DNA of 64,000 bases, from NCBI RefSeq assembly GCF_002099195.1, contig NZ_NBYX01000003.1:310001-374000 (forward strand). The letters run 5' to 3'. Of this stretch, positions 1 to 8,475 are shown one piece after another (within the stretch, counting starts at the first letter, position 1; every line of letters begins with the position of its first letter). Below the pieces are notes generated by a model, which did no database searches, had not been told where the DNA came from, and worked only from the letters and a program-made list of their open reading frames with translations. This stretch comes from Burkholderia puraquae (GTDB lineage: Bacteria; Pseudomonadota; Gammaproteobacteria; Burkholderiales; Burkholderiaceae). A program made the position numbers and the translations under genes.

Positions 1-1121
1 CCGCCCGCGCCGAGGCTCACGTTGTTGCTGACGTCAAGCCCGGCCGTGCCCGCCTGCAACGCGCCGCCGGTGGCCGTGATGGTGCCCGTGCCGAGCGATG
101 CGTTGTTGTTGATGATCGCGACGCCGCCCGCCAGCGTCGCGTCCTGCGCAGTCGATGCGCCGTTGATCGTCCAGTTGCCGCTCTGGACGTCGACGTGATT
201 GAAGTTGATGTAGTTGTTGACCGCGATCGTGCCGTTCGCGCCGGCCCCCTGCTGCAGCTTGAGCGTGTTGTCGCCGCCCGCGCCGCCGTCGACCGTGCCC
301 GTTGCCGCGACGCCGAGCGTGACCGGGCCGACCGTGATGTTGAACCCGCCCCCGGTGCCGCCCGCGGTGTTGACCGACGAGCCCGTCACCGCGGTGAACG
401 AGTTCGTGCTGTTCGCGCCCATCGATACGCTGCCGTTGATCGTGCCCGAGTTGACGAACGAGTTGCCCGCCCCGGGCGTGCCGTTCGAACCGAGCGACAC
501 GCGGCCGACGATCGTCCCGCTGTTCGTCATGTTGACCGTGGCGCCGCCGTACGCGGCGACCACGGGCGCATCCGCACCGATGAGGGTCGCGCCGACCAGC
601 GGGCTCGAGCCGATCGTGCCGGTGTTGTTGATCGTCGACGTGCCGCCCGTGCCGTTCTGGACCGACAGCGCCATGCCGGTCACGCCGCTGATCGCCACGC
701 CGGTCGAGCCGTTCATCGTGCCGTTGTTGGTCACGCTGGTGCCGGCACTCGCCGCCGCGTTGCCGATCACCGCGCCGCTCGACAGCACGCCGAGCCCGCT
801 GCCGAGTGCCGACGGGTCGATCGTGCCGTTGTTGGTCAGCTGGGTGTTGCTGCCCGTCAGCGACATCGCGGTGCCGCCGACGCCGAGCAGCACGCCGACG
901 CTCGCGCCGGGGTTGACGGTCGCGTGGATGTTGTTCGCGCTGTTCGAATAGCTCGGCGCAAGCGGGTTGGCGACCCCGGAGCAGGTCACCGTCGTGCCCG
1001 CCGTGGAACAGGTCGCATTGGCGGGCACGATACCGGCCCCGGACAGCGCCAGGAAAACGCCCGTCGGCAACAACAGTCTCGGAAACGGTTCGCCGGCTTT
1101 TTTCGAACGCGCAAGATTCAT
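1..1121 (-). CDS. Autotransporter/adhesin-type passenger, N-terminal part (3' truncated by window edge)
   Basis: The frame is open from an ATG at 1121 to the left edge (373 codons, no stop), preceded by a GAGGG Shine-Dalgarno. Residues 1-36 form an extended signal peptide: a basic N-region with RSKK, the hydrophobic stretch LLLPTGVFLALSGAGIV, then a likely cleavage site after ANA. A TC...TC cysteine pair follows. The rest is very rich in Gly, Thr, Ser, Asn and Val, with irregular repeats of the form NNGTI, NSGTI or NNGTM every 20-30 residues. This is typical of right-handed beta-helix passengers of type V secreted proteins. Export to the cell surface is inferred. The C-terminal barrel or anchor lies outside the window, so autotransporter rather than another repeat adhesin is likely but not proven. 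Confidence 0.8.
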   Translation of the reverse strand, partial: MNLARSKKAGEPFPRLLLPTGVFLALSGAGIVPANATCSTAGTTVTCSGVANPLAPSYSNSANNIHATVNPGASVGVLLGVGGTAMSLTGSNTQLTNNGTIDPSALGSGLGVLSSGAVIGNAAASAGTSVTNNGTMNGSTGVAISGVTGMALSVQNGTGGTSTINNTGTIGSSPLVGATLIGADAPVVAAYGGATVNMTNSGTIVGRVSLGSNGTPGAGNSFVNSGTINGSVSMGANSTNSFTAVTGSSVNTAGGTGGGFNITVGPVTLGVAATGTVDGGAGGDNTLKLQQGAGANGTIAVNNYINFNHVDVQSGNWTINGASTAQDATLAGGVAIINNNASLGTGTITATGGALQAGTAGLDVSNNVSLGAG

Positions 1122-1712
1122 GCTTTCCCTCGTTATGTTATTGGAATTGGCATTACCGTGAAATCGAACAGCCGACAGCAGAAAATCGCGGACAAAAGGG
1201 TGCAACCCGGCTGTCGCGACGCGACGTCGGTTTATTCATGGACGAATCTTTAATTGCCCCCGGAAGGCAGGCGTGAAACTAGTCGAATGACATGTCGGTG
1301 GCCCCTGTTTTTCTGCAGCGATTTTCTGGTTGATTTGATTACCGCCCTGCTTTTTGTCAGACAAGGCTATATCAAAAAAACAGGCTTTTCCAGTCGATCT
1401 TTCCCCTGTCAGATCAGGGGATCAGTGAGCGCGCACTTTTTACTTATCGGAGCACTTAAAACAGGTAAATTCGTATGTTGCCAGTCAGATTTTTTGAATT
1501 TCTTAAAAACACGGGAATCGACGGATCCGTGAAAACACCGATATCGGCGCGATTATCACGCTCCCTTTTCGCAACGCAATATCTGCACACCCGGGAAAGA
1601 GCGACGCGAGATAATCCGCACATTGCCATTCGTCAGACAAAAGCGGAAATATCCGGCACCTTCGAGGTCACTTCGATTTTCACCACGCACCGATCGGGAA
1701 ACCCGCACCGCG
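1122..1712. other. AT-rich intergenic region upstream of the adhesin gene
   Basis: About 590 bases without a convincing gene. The part from about 1300 to 1660 is clearly richer in A and T than the rest of the window, with several T and A runs. It holds a perfect inverted repeat at 1402-1421. It is the natural promoter and control region for the adhesin gene reading left. Short open frames here show neither a good ribosome site nor typical third-position GC bias. Confidence 0.5.
1402..1421. promoter_or_regulatory. Inverted repeat, candidate operator
   Basis: TCCCCTG (1402-1408) and CAGGGGA (1415-1421) form a perfect 7-bp inverted repeat with a 6-base spacer in AT-rich DNA. It lies about 280 bp upstream of the adhesin start. 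No T tract follows on either side, so an operator is more likely than a terminator. Confidence 0.3.
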
Positions 1713-2372
1713 TTACGAAAACAGGCTCATCAGATAAAGCATCGGCCGGAACGACACAGGCCGCGCATCGGGGTTCACCCACAACCGCACCGCATACACC
1801 GCGTAGGCCGGCACTTCGCGCCAGCTCGAATAGACATCGCGCAACTGGAAACGGCCCGGATACGCGGCGGAGATGTTCGCCCGCGCGATGCCGACGCGCT
1901 CGAACGCGAGGCGCGCCCGCGCGAGGTGGTAGTACTGGCTGACGATCAGCACGCGCGACAGGCGGTGTGCCTGCAGGTACGCGAGCGTGTGCTGCGCCGT
2001 CGCGAGCGTGTTGTCGCCCTGGTCGTCGACGGCGATGCGGTCGGCCGGCACGCCGCGCGCCACGAGATAGTCGCGCATTGCGGTCGCTTCGTTCAGCCCC
2101 GGGCCGTCGATCGCGCCGCTGACGAGGAACGCCGGGCACTGCCCGGTGCGGTAGCAGCGCACACCGACGTCGAGCCGGGCGGCAAGCACGGGCTTCGGTG
2201 CGCCGGTCTCGTCGAGCGCGTTGCCGAAGATCACGGCGACATCGGTGGGCTCGCTCGGCATCCGCATCCCGGACGCGACGAGCGCGACGGCCGCTGCAAT
2301 CCAGAGGCAAGCGACGACGGCCAACAGGCGGCCCATGCGGGCAAACAAGCCCCGTTTGGTGTGGTTGTTCAA
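1713..2372 (-). CDS. YdcF/SanA-like DUF218 membrane protein
   Basis: 219 residues. A basic N-terminus leads into one membrane segment (about 14-35), followed by a DUF218 domain: the VAVIFGNALDETG strand, FLVSGAID, the DQGDNTLATA segment and the VLIVSQYYHLARA segment. Family members are inner-membrane proteins with an exposed domain, linked in enterobacteria to envelope barrier function (SanA, ElyC); substrates are generally unknown. The start used here is a TTG at 2372, which keeps the positively charged tail before the membrane segment. An in-frame ATG at 2336 is the alternative. It lies downstream of, and in the same direction as, the MreB-like gene (gap about 220 bp), so both may act in envelope maintenance. 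Confidence 0.8.
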   Translation of the reverse strand: MNNHTKRGLFARMGRLLAVVACLWIAAAVALVASGMRMPSEPTDVAVIFGNALDETGAPKPVLAARLDVGVRCYRTGQCPAFLVSGAIDGPGLNEATAMRDYLVARGVPADRIAVDDQGDNTLATAQHTLAYLQAHRLSRVLIVSQYYHLARARLAFERVGIARANISAAYPGRFQLRDVYSSWREVPAYAVYAVRLWVNPDARPVSFRPMLYLMSLFS

Positions 2373-2591
2373 GGTTTTCGGTCTCTCAGGTCGTCGGGCA
2401 TATCGGCTTGCCCGGCCCCGGACGGGCGCGTAACGCTAGCACGGTGCGCGTTCAGGTGTCCATGCGACGGACGGCGGACGGCCTTCCGGCAAGACGGCCG
2501 GAGAAGCGTGCCCGGCGAAGCGGCCACGCAATACGGAGATCGAAAGAAGGTGAATGGCCGCGCCGCGATGCTCGGCCCGGCCGGGCCCGAA

Positions 2592-3626
2592 TCAGTCGAC
2601 CGGGCACATCGCGAGCCGCCCCATCGCCTCGCCTGCGCCGCGCACCGCGCAGGTGGCCGGCTCGTCGGCGATCCGGGCGACGAGGCCCGTCTCGTCGTAC
2701 AGCAGGCGTTCGAGATCCGCGAGCAGCGCGCCGCCGCCCGTCAGCACCACGCCACGATTCGCGATGTCGGTCACGAGTTCGGCCGGCGCATTTTCCAGCA
2801 CCGACTTCACCGCGCCGATCACCTGCTTGAGCGGCGCGGCCAGCGCGTCCGCCACATCGTGGTTGGACAGCTCGATCGAGCGCGGCAGGCCGTCGCCGAT
2901 GCTGCGCCCGACCGCGCGCGCCGAGCGGCGCGGCACCGCGCTGGTGGCCGAGCCGATCGTCTGCTTGACGTGCTCGGCCGTCTGCTCGCCGAGCAGCACG
3001 CCATACAGGTTGCGGACGTGGTTGACGATCGCCGCGTCGAACTGGCTGCCGCCGACGCGAATCGCCTCGCGGTAGACAATGCCGCCGAGCGCGATCACCG
3101 CGACTTCGGTCGTCCCGCCACCGATATCGACGACCATCGAGCCGACCGGCTCGGTCACCGGCAGGCCCGCGCCGAGCCCGGCCGCCAGCGATTCCTCGAT
3201 CAGTTCGACGTCCGATACACCCGCCGCGAACGCGGCCTCGCGGAGCGCGCGGCGCTCGACGGCCGTCGCATCGGACGGCACGCACAACGTGACCTCGACG
3301 CGGCGGCCGAAGCGCGAACGCGTGCGCGACATGTCGATGAAGCTGCGGATCATCTGTTCGGCCGCGTGCGCGTCGGCGATCACGCCGTGCCGCATCGGCC
3401 GCACGGCTTCGAGATGCCCCGGTTCGCGGCCGAGCAGCGCCTTCGCGAGCTCGCCGACCGCCTCGAGCGTCGGCCGCGCGTCGGTCGCACCGGCCTTGCG
3501 GAAGCAGACGACCGACGGCTGGTTCAGCACCACGCCGCGTTCGTGCGTATAAATCCGCGTACTTGCCGTTCCAGGGTCGATCGCAACGGGTTGCGCAAAC
3601 AACTTTCCGAACAGCGGTGTCGACAT
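2592..3626 (-). CDS. MreB-like rod-shape actin paralogue
   Basis: 344 residues from the ATG at 3626, which has an AAGG ribosome site 8 bases upstream. An ATG 57 bases further up lacks one and would add a non-family tail. Actin/Hsp70-fold motifs are in the right order: phosphate 1 DPGTASTRIYT near residue 17, phosphate 2 VVDIGGGTTEVAVIALGG near 155, and the adenosine motif GVVLTGGGALL near 290. Length matches MreB (about 345). The usual phosphate 1 DLGTANT is DPGTAST here. It stands alone, without mreC, mreD, pbp2 or rodA, so it is probably a second copy beside the main chromosomal mreBCD. Whether it polymerises with MreB is unknown. Confidence 0.85.
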   Translation of the reverse strand: MSTPLFGKLFAQPVAIDPGTASTRIYTHERGVVLNQPSVVCFRKAGATDARPTLEAVGELAKALLGREPGHLEAVRPMRHGVIADAHAAEQMIRSFIDMSRTRSRFGRRVEVTLCVPSDATAVERRALREAAFAAGVSDVELIEESLAAGLGAGLPVTEPVGSMVVDIGGGTTEVAVIALGGIVYREAIRVGGSQFDAAIVNHVRNLYGVLLGEQTAEHVKQTIGSATSAVPRRSARAVGRSIGDGLPRSIELSNHDVADALAAPLKQVIGAVKSVLENAPAELVTDIANRGVVLTGGGALLADLERLLYDETGLVARIADEPATCAVRGAGEAMGRLAMCPVD

Positions 3627-3896
3627 ATCAAACCTTTGTAATCGAACGGGTCGGGGCAGCCGCGCCGCATTTCCGCAGCGCATCCACGCCGCCCCATCAA
3701 GACCTTAGCGGCAAATCGTTCCGATACTTTAGTCAATTGCGATGATTTTTTCGCGACCGAATTGTCAAAAATGCCGGTTCGGACGAATCCGGCCACGCAA
3801 CGGCTTCTCGCGTTGCGCCTGTAAAACACGGTAATCTCTCGGTCTTGCCTGCTCCCGGCAGGCCTCAGACGCCCGATCACGCCAGGTATTTCCTCC

Positions 3897-6290
3897 ATGA
3901 CAGCGACCGTTTCCTTCCGCTGGGCGCGGGTGCGCCCGCTTTGCACGACGCTCGTCGCCTTCTGGTGCTGCACGGTCGCCGCGCAACCGCTGCCGGCCGC
4001 CGAATCTGCTGCCGCCCAGGCAACCGCCGCCAGCGCGCCGGCTGCCGCGCCCGCCGCATCCGCGCACACCTGCGAGGCCGACGGCGGCCCGGCCGGCCGG
4101 CCGTCGATCGGCCTCGTGCTGTCCGGCGGCGGCGCGCGCGGCTATGCCCACCTCGGGGTCCTGAAGGTCCTGGAGGACAACCGCATCCCGATCGACTGCA
4201 TCGCGGGCACCAGCATGGGCGCCGTGGTTGGCGGCCTCTACGCGAGCGGCATGGCCGCCGGCGAGATGCAGCAGCGATTGTCGGAGGTCAACCTCGCGGA
4301 CATCGCGTTCGACGTGACGGAGCGTGCAGACCTGCCGCAAACCAGCCGGGAGGACGAACGCCTGTACATCAACGGGCTGACGCTGGGCTTCGGCAAGAAA
4401 GGCGTGAAGGCGCCGGTCGGCCTCGTGCAGGGCAACCGGCTGCAGGCGCTGCTTGCGAACTGGACGGCCGCCGTGCCGACCAACCAGCCGTTCGACCGCC
4501 TGCCGATCCCGTACCGCGCGGTCGCGACCGACCTGCAGACGGGCCAGATGGTCGTGCTCGACCACGGCTCGCTGCCGCTCGCAATCCGCGCGAGCATGGC
4601 GATGCCGGGCCTGTTCGCGCCGGCCGAGATCAACGGGCGCGCGCTCGTGGACGGCGGGCTCGTCAGCAACCTGCCCGTCGACACCGCGCGGCAGATGGGC
4701 GCGAACGTCGTGATCGCGGTCGACATCGGCTCGCAACTGCGCCCGCTCGACGCGCTCGCGTCGCCCGCCGACGTGATGCAGCAGATGGTCGGCATCCTGA
4801 TCCGCCAGAACGTGACCGCGCAGCGCAAGCAGCTCGACGCGCAGGACGTGCTGCTCACGCCGGACCTCGGCGCGCTCGCGTTCACCGATTTCCAGAACGC
4901 GAAGCAGGCGATCGCCGCCGGCGCGGCCGCCGCAACCGCGGCGCTGCCGAAGCTGCAGCGCTTCGCGCTCACGCCGGAACAGTACGCAGCCTACCGGTCC
5001 GCGCACGCGCAACCGCTGCCGCCGCCGATCCGGATCACGCGCATCGACATCAAGACCACCGGCGGCGTGCCGAAGCGGGTCGTCAGCAACGCGCTGCACG
5101 TGAAGCCCGGCGATACCTACGATCCGAAGACCGTCAGCCAGGATCTGCTCGGGCTCACGACGGGCGGCAACTTCGAGAGCGTCACGCAGCAGATCGTCAG
5201 CCACGGCGACGACAACGTGCTCGAGATCGATGCGCGCGAGAAATACTGGGGGCCGAATTTCCTGCTGTTCGGGCTCGGCATGTCGAGCAGCTCGACCGAC
5301 GAGGGCGGCTTCCGCCTGCACGTGGGCTACCGCCGGCCGTGGCTCACCGAATCGGGGCTCGAGTTCCGCGCGGACACGACGATCGGCAGCGACCTGCAAT
5401 CGGCGCGCATCGAGTTCCGCCAGCCGCTGTCGATGGCCTATGGCGTCTACCTGTCGCCCTACGCGGAATACCAGCGCCGCTACGCGAACCTGTACGACGA
5501 CAGCGGCGACGTGAAGATCACGCAGTACCTGATGCAGACCGCGCGCGCCGGGCTCGATTTCGGCCTGCCGATCGGGCGCCTCGGCGACTTCCGGATCGGC
5601 CTCGGTTACGTGACCGGGCACGGCTCGCCGACCTACAACCTGCCGTTCGACGACGGCAGCGGCCAGACGCTGCTGTGGCCAAGCTTCACGTCGCAGGCGC
5701 TGACCGCGCGCGCGCGGCTCGTCATCGACCAGCTCGACGATCCGCTGTTCCCGCGCAAGGGCTATTTCACCGAGCTGCGTATCGAACGCTCGCTGGTGTC
5801 GCGCAACGGGGGCTCGGCGCAGTCGTTCGACGACAGCATCAACAGCGCGCCCTACACCGAGATCTACGGCAAGGCGATGGTGGCGCAGCAGTTCGGCCCG
5901 CACAGCGTCAGCGCGACGATCGAAGGCGGCAAGAGCATTGGCGGCACCAACCTGATCAACGCGTTCAACTTCACACTCGGCGGCTTCCAGCATCTGTCCG
6001 CGTATGCGGCCGACCAGTTGAACGGCAACGAGCTCGCGTACGCGCAGGTGACCTACATGAACCAGTTGATGACGTTCAACGCGTCGCCGGTCAAGGCGCT
6101 GTCGGTGGGCGCCAGCGCGGAAGTCGGTAACGTCTGGTCGAGCGGCCAGCAGATCGGCGGCGGTGCGCTCAAGCAGAGCTATACGTTCTTCACGAGCCTG
6201 TCGACCGCGTTCGGCCCCGTCTACATCGGCGTGGCGCTCGCGCCCGGCGGCCGGCGCAACTTCTACCTCCAGCTCGGCCGCACGTACTGA
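3897..6290 (+). CDS. Patatin-like phospholipase with POTRA and outer-membrane barrel (type Vd, PlpD-like)
   Basis: 797 residues. An N-terminal signal region (about 1-36) and an Ala-rich linker precede a patatin domain: oxyanion loop SGGGARG at 76-82, nucleophile elbow GTSMG at 104-108 (Ser106) and the catalytic Asp in DGG at 252-254. A POTRA-like segment (about 385-465) follows. The C-terminal 330 residues are a 16-strand-type BamA/TpsB-like barrel with many alternating aromatic strands, ending NFYLQLGRTY as outer-membrane proteins do. This is the PlpD architecture: the barrel carries the lipase to the surface. Length agrees with PlpD homologues (about 730-800). A perfect 12-bp hairpin follows the stop. 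It is likely an exported phospholipase A; its targets (host or bacterial membranes) are not evident. Confidence 0.92.
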   Translation: MTATVSFRWARVRPLCTTLVAFWCCTVAAQPLPAAESAAAQATAASAPAAAPAASAHTCEADGGPAGRPSIGLVLSGGGARGYAHLGVLKVLEDNRIPIDCIAGTSMGAVVGGLYASGMAAGEMQQRLSEVNLADIAFDVTERADLPQTSREDERLYINGLTLGFGKKGVKAPVGLVQGNRLQALLANWTAAVPTNQPFDRLPIPYRAVATDLQTGQMVVLDHGSLPLAIRASMAMPGLFAPAEINGRALVDGGLVSNLPVDTARQMGANVVIAVDIGSQLRPLDALASPADVMQQMVGILIRQNVTAQRKQLDAQDVLLTPDLGALAFTDFQNAKQAIAAGAAAATAALPKLQRFALTPEQYAAYRSAHAQPLPPPIRITRIDIKTTGGVPKRVVSNALHVKPGDTYDPKTVSQDLLGLTTGGNFESVTQQIVSHGDDNVLEIDAREKYWGPNFLLFGLGMSSSSTDEGGFRLHVGYRRPWLTESGLEFRADTTIGSDLQSARIEFRQPLSMAYGVYLSPYAEYQRRYANLYDDSGDVKITQYLMQTARAGLDFGLPIGRLGDFRIGLGYVTGHGSPTYNLPFDDGSGQTLLWPSFTSQALTARARLVIDQLDDPLFPRKGYFTELRIERSLVSRNGGSAQSFDDSINSAPYTEIYGKAMVAQQFGPHSVSATIEGGKSIGGTNLINAFNFTLGGFQHLSAYAADQLNGNELAYAQVTYMNQLMTFNASPVKALSVGASAEVGNVWSSGQQIGGGALKQSYTFFTSLSTAFGPVYIGVALAPGGRRNFYLQLGRTY

Positions 6291-6295
6291 GCATG

Positions 6296-6323
6296 CGCGG
6301 ATGCGGCTACGGCCGCATCCGCG
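6296..6323. terminator. Strong hairpin between convergent genes
   Basis: A perfect 12-bp stem (6296-6307 with 6312-6323) closes a TACG loop just after the phospholipase stop and before the azoreductase stop. There is no U tract. It may terminate or protect both transcripts. Confidence 0.6.
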
Positions 6324-6347
6324 TCTGCGCCGCGCCGCACGCCCGGA

Positions 6348-6971
6348 TCAGAACGCCGCAGCCATCGCGACCGCCCGGGCGCGCGCCCGTTCGATGCTGT
6401 CGCTTGCGCGCGCATCCCACGTGTGTTCGACGGTCAGGCTTCTGACCTCGCTCACGCCAATGAACCTCAACCAGAATTCGATATAGTCGGCCTGATGCCG
6501 GAACCCCGGATTGTCGGCGCCCGCGCCGGTTTCCCGGCTCTGTCCGCGAACATGGATGACCAGCGCGCGCGGAATCTCCAGCAGCGGGGCGTAGGCGTTG
6601 CCGTCGAACGTAAACAGCAGGTTCCGCTGGCTGACGAGATCGATCAGTTGCTTGAGCTTGTACGGATAGCCGAAATTCCACATCGGCACGCCCACGACGA
6701 TCCGGTCCGCTTCCTGAAAGCGCTTCACGAGCGACTGGATTCGCCGCCAGATCGACTGCTCCGCCTCATCCATCGGCGCGTTTGCGACACCCTTGTACTT
6801 GGCGCCGATCGCGTCGCTGCCAAAGTCCGGCAAGTCTTCTTCCCAGACATTCAGCGTATCGACGTCGATCGTTGCGCCCGTCTCCCGGTACGCATCGACA
6901 AAGGCATTGGCGACCGCGATCGAAGCCGACCTGGCGCCGCGGGGAGAAGACACGATGTTCAAAAGCCGCAT
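6348..6971 (-). CDS. azoR: FMN-dependent NADH-azoreductase
   Basis: 207 residues, the normal length for AzoR. Flavodoxin-like fold: SSPRGARSAS near residue 8 binds the FMN phosphate, and PMWNFGYPYKLKQLID near 94-109 is the hallmark flavin loop. The enzyme reduces azo bonds and quinones in the cytoplasm by two-electron transfer from NAD(P)H and usually serves thiol- and quinone-stress defence. It is monocistronic; the start at 6971 follows a 300-base gap that contains a perfect 12-bp palindrome about 118 bp upstream. Confidence 0.92.
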   Translation of the reverse strand: MRLLNIVSSPRGARSASIAVANAFVDAYRETGATIDVDTLNVWEEDLPDFGSDAIGAKYKGVANAPMDEAEQSIWRRIQSLVKRFQEADRIVVGVPMWNFGYPYKLKQLIDLVSQRNLLFTFDGNAYAPLLEIPRALVIHVRGQSRETGAGADNPGFRHQADYIEFWLRFIGVSEVRSLTVEHTWDARASDSIERARARAVAMAAAF

Positions 6972-7280
6972 GATGTGTGACCCGGACAGGAATGCATGAA
7001 CAAGGAGGCAGCCATCGGGGCGGCCCCGGCTTCACGGCTGCGTCGCGGGCCGCCCGCCTCTGCTGTCATGGCGCTGCCCGCCATATAGTTGCAATTGCAA
7101 TCGTAACGCAAAGCGCGCACGCGCGGCAAACGAATCGTCATGCGATGGCGATGCGCAGGGGTATCGATTCGGGAAAGATACGGCGGGAGGAGCCGGCGGC
7201 GCGCTCGAATCCGGCGCGTGCGGCGGTGTGCGGTCGTGCTGCTGTCGGGGCTCGAGCCTCGGGGCCCGTGCGGCGTATCG
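6972..7280. other. Intergenic region upstream of azoR
   Basis: About 310 bases between azoR and the sensor kinase stop. No gene is supported. The only marked feature is the AT-rich patch around 7083-7110 with the palindrome described separately; the rest is GC-rich and unremarkable. Confidence 0.5.
7089..7100. promoter_or_regulatory. Palindrome TTGCAATTGCAA, candidate MarR/HxlR-type operator
   Basis: A perfect 12-bp palindrome within the context ATAGTTGCAATTGCAAT, also readable as a direct repeat of TTGCAA. Operators of MarR-family repressors controlling quinone and redox enzymes often look like this. It lies upstream of azoR, which would be the likely target; no regulator gene sits next to it. 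Confidence 0.4.
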
Positions 7281-8411
7281 CTAGACCGGCCAGCTGATCT
7301 CGAAGCGCGCGCCGCCGAGCTCGACCGGATCGACGACCGCAATCCGGCCGTTGTGCGCGTGGAGCACCTGCCGCGTGATCGACAGGCCGAGGCCATAGCC
7401 GCCGGTGCGGCGGTCGAGGCGCACGAATGCGTCGAAGATCCGCTCGCGCTCGCTCTCCGGCACGCCGGGGCCGTCGTCCTCGACGAAGATCCCGATGTTG
7501 CCGTGCACGAGCGAGATCCCGACGACGATCTGCGATTTCGCGTACTTGCTCGCGTTGCGCAACAGGTTGCGCATCGCATACGACATCAGCCGCCGATCCA
7601 TCTTCACGCGCAGGTCCGACGCGATCGCGATGCGCGACTCGATCGCCCGCTCCGGATACAGCAGTTGCGCATCGCTGACCTGATGTTCGAACCACGCGAC
7701 GGGGGCCGTCATCTCGAGGTTCGACTGCAGCGAGCTGTATTCGAGCCGCGCATACGTGAGGCTCATGTCGATCAGTTCCTCGAGCTCGGTCACGTCCTGC
7801 GCGATGCTCTCCAGCGCGCCGTGGTATTCGGCTGCGGAACCCGGCTCACGCAGCATTTCGAGCGCGAAACGCACGCGTGCGAGCGGCGTGCGCAGCTCGT
7901 GCGAGATGCCGTTCGTGAGATCGCGCTGCGCGGCAATCAGCCGTTCCATGCGCATCGCGAGCGCATTCAGCGTCCGCGCGAGCGGGCCGATGATCACGCT
8001 GTGCGATTCACGTGCGCGCGTGTTGAAGCGCCCGCCCGTGAAATCGATCGCGCGCTCGCGCACCATCACGAGATCCGACCATACGGGCCGCATCCACCGG
8101 TACGCCGCGAGCGCGGGCGCGGCGAACACGAACACGAGCACGATCCAGATGTCGCCGGGCAGCGAGTCGAACGCATGCCACACGACCTGCGGCGACAATT
8201 CGACGCACAGCGCGAGTGCCGGCACGAGCGCGGTCAGCAGCACGAGGCCGAGCAGATGCAGGTACGTGCGCACGTAAAGGCGCGACCAACTCGGAATGCG
8301 GTCGGCGCGCGTATCGGTCCACGCGCGGCGGAAATGCAGCCAGCGCCATTTGACGTAGCGCAGCGTCGGCAGCGGCGGTGCATCGGGGTGCGAACGGGTT
8401 CGTCGGATCAT
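7281..8411 (-). CDS. Two-component sensor histidine kinase (RstB-like)
   Basis: 376 residues from the ATG at 8411 (an upstream ATG at 8465 adds an unlikely Arg-rich tail). Two membrane helices (about 48-72 and 85-110) flank a short periplasmic part of only about 15-20 residues. A HAMP-like linker precedes the dimerisation box with ISHELRTPLARVRF (phospho-His) near residue 170. The C-terminal ATPase domain carries the N box MRNLLRNASKYAK, G1 VEDDGPGVP and G2 GGYGLGLSI. The tiny periplasmic loop suggests sensing within or near the membrane. It lies 64 bases downstream of its response regulator. Its signal cannot be told from the sequence. Confidence 0.9.
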   Translation of the reverse strand: MIRRTRSHPDAPPLPTLRYVKWRWLHFRRAWTDTRADRIPSWSRLYVRTYLHLLGLVLLTALVPALALCVELSPQVVWHAFDSLPGDIWIVLVFVFAAPALAAYRWMRPVWSDLVMVRERAIDFTGGRFNTRARESHSVIIGPLARTLNALAMRMERLIAAQRDLTNGISHELRTPLARVRFALEMLREPGSAAEYHGALESIAQDVTELEELIDMSLTYARLEYSSLQSNLEMTAPVAWFEHQVSDAQLLYPERAIESRIAIASDLRVKMDRRLMSYAMRNLLRNASKYAKSQIVVGISLVHGNIGIFVEDDGPGVPESERERIFDAFVRLDRRTGGYGLGLSITRQVLHAHNGRIAVVDPVELGGARFEISWPV

Positions 8412-8475
8412 CTCGGCTCCCGGCCGGCGGGTGGAATGCCCGCGCGGAACGTGACGGCGTCGCACGAACGCCGCG

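Noticed and set aside
195..1253. Long open frames on the plus strand over the adhesin gene
   Set aside because: They are antisense of a GC-biased, repeat-rich coding frame; the minus frame has a ribosome site, signal peptide and family-like repeats, the plus frames have none.
1254..1532. 92-codon protein in the AT-rich region
   Set aside because: No ribosome site, Cys/Phe-rich composition and low third-position GC unlike all real genes here.
3765..5993. 742-codon open frame antisense to the phospholipase
   Set aside because: It is an Arg/Ala/Val-rich shadow of a recognised gene, without motifs; typical in 68% GC DNA.
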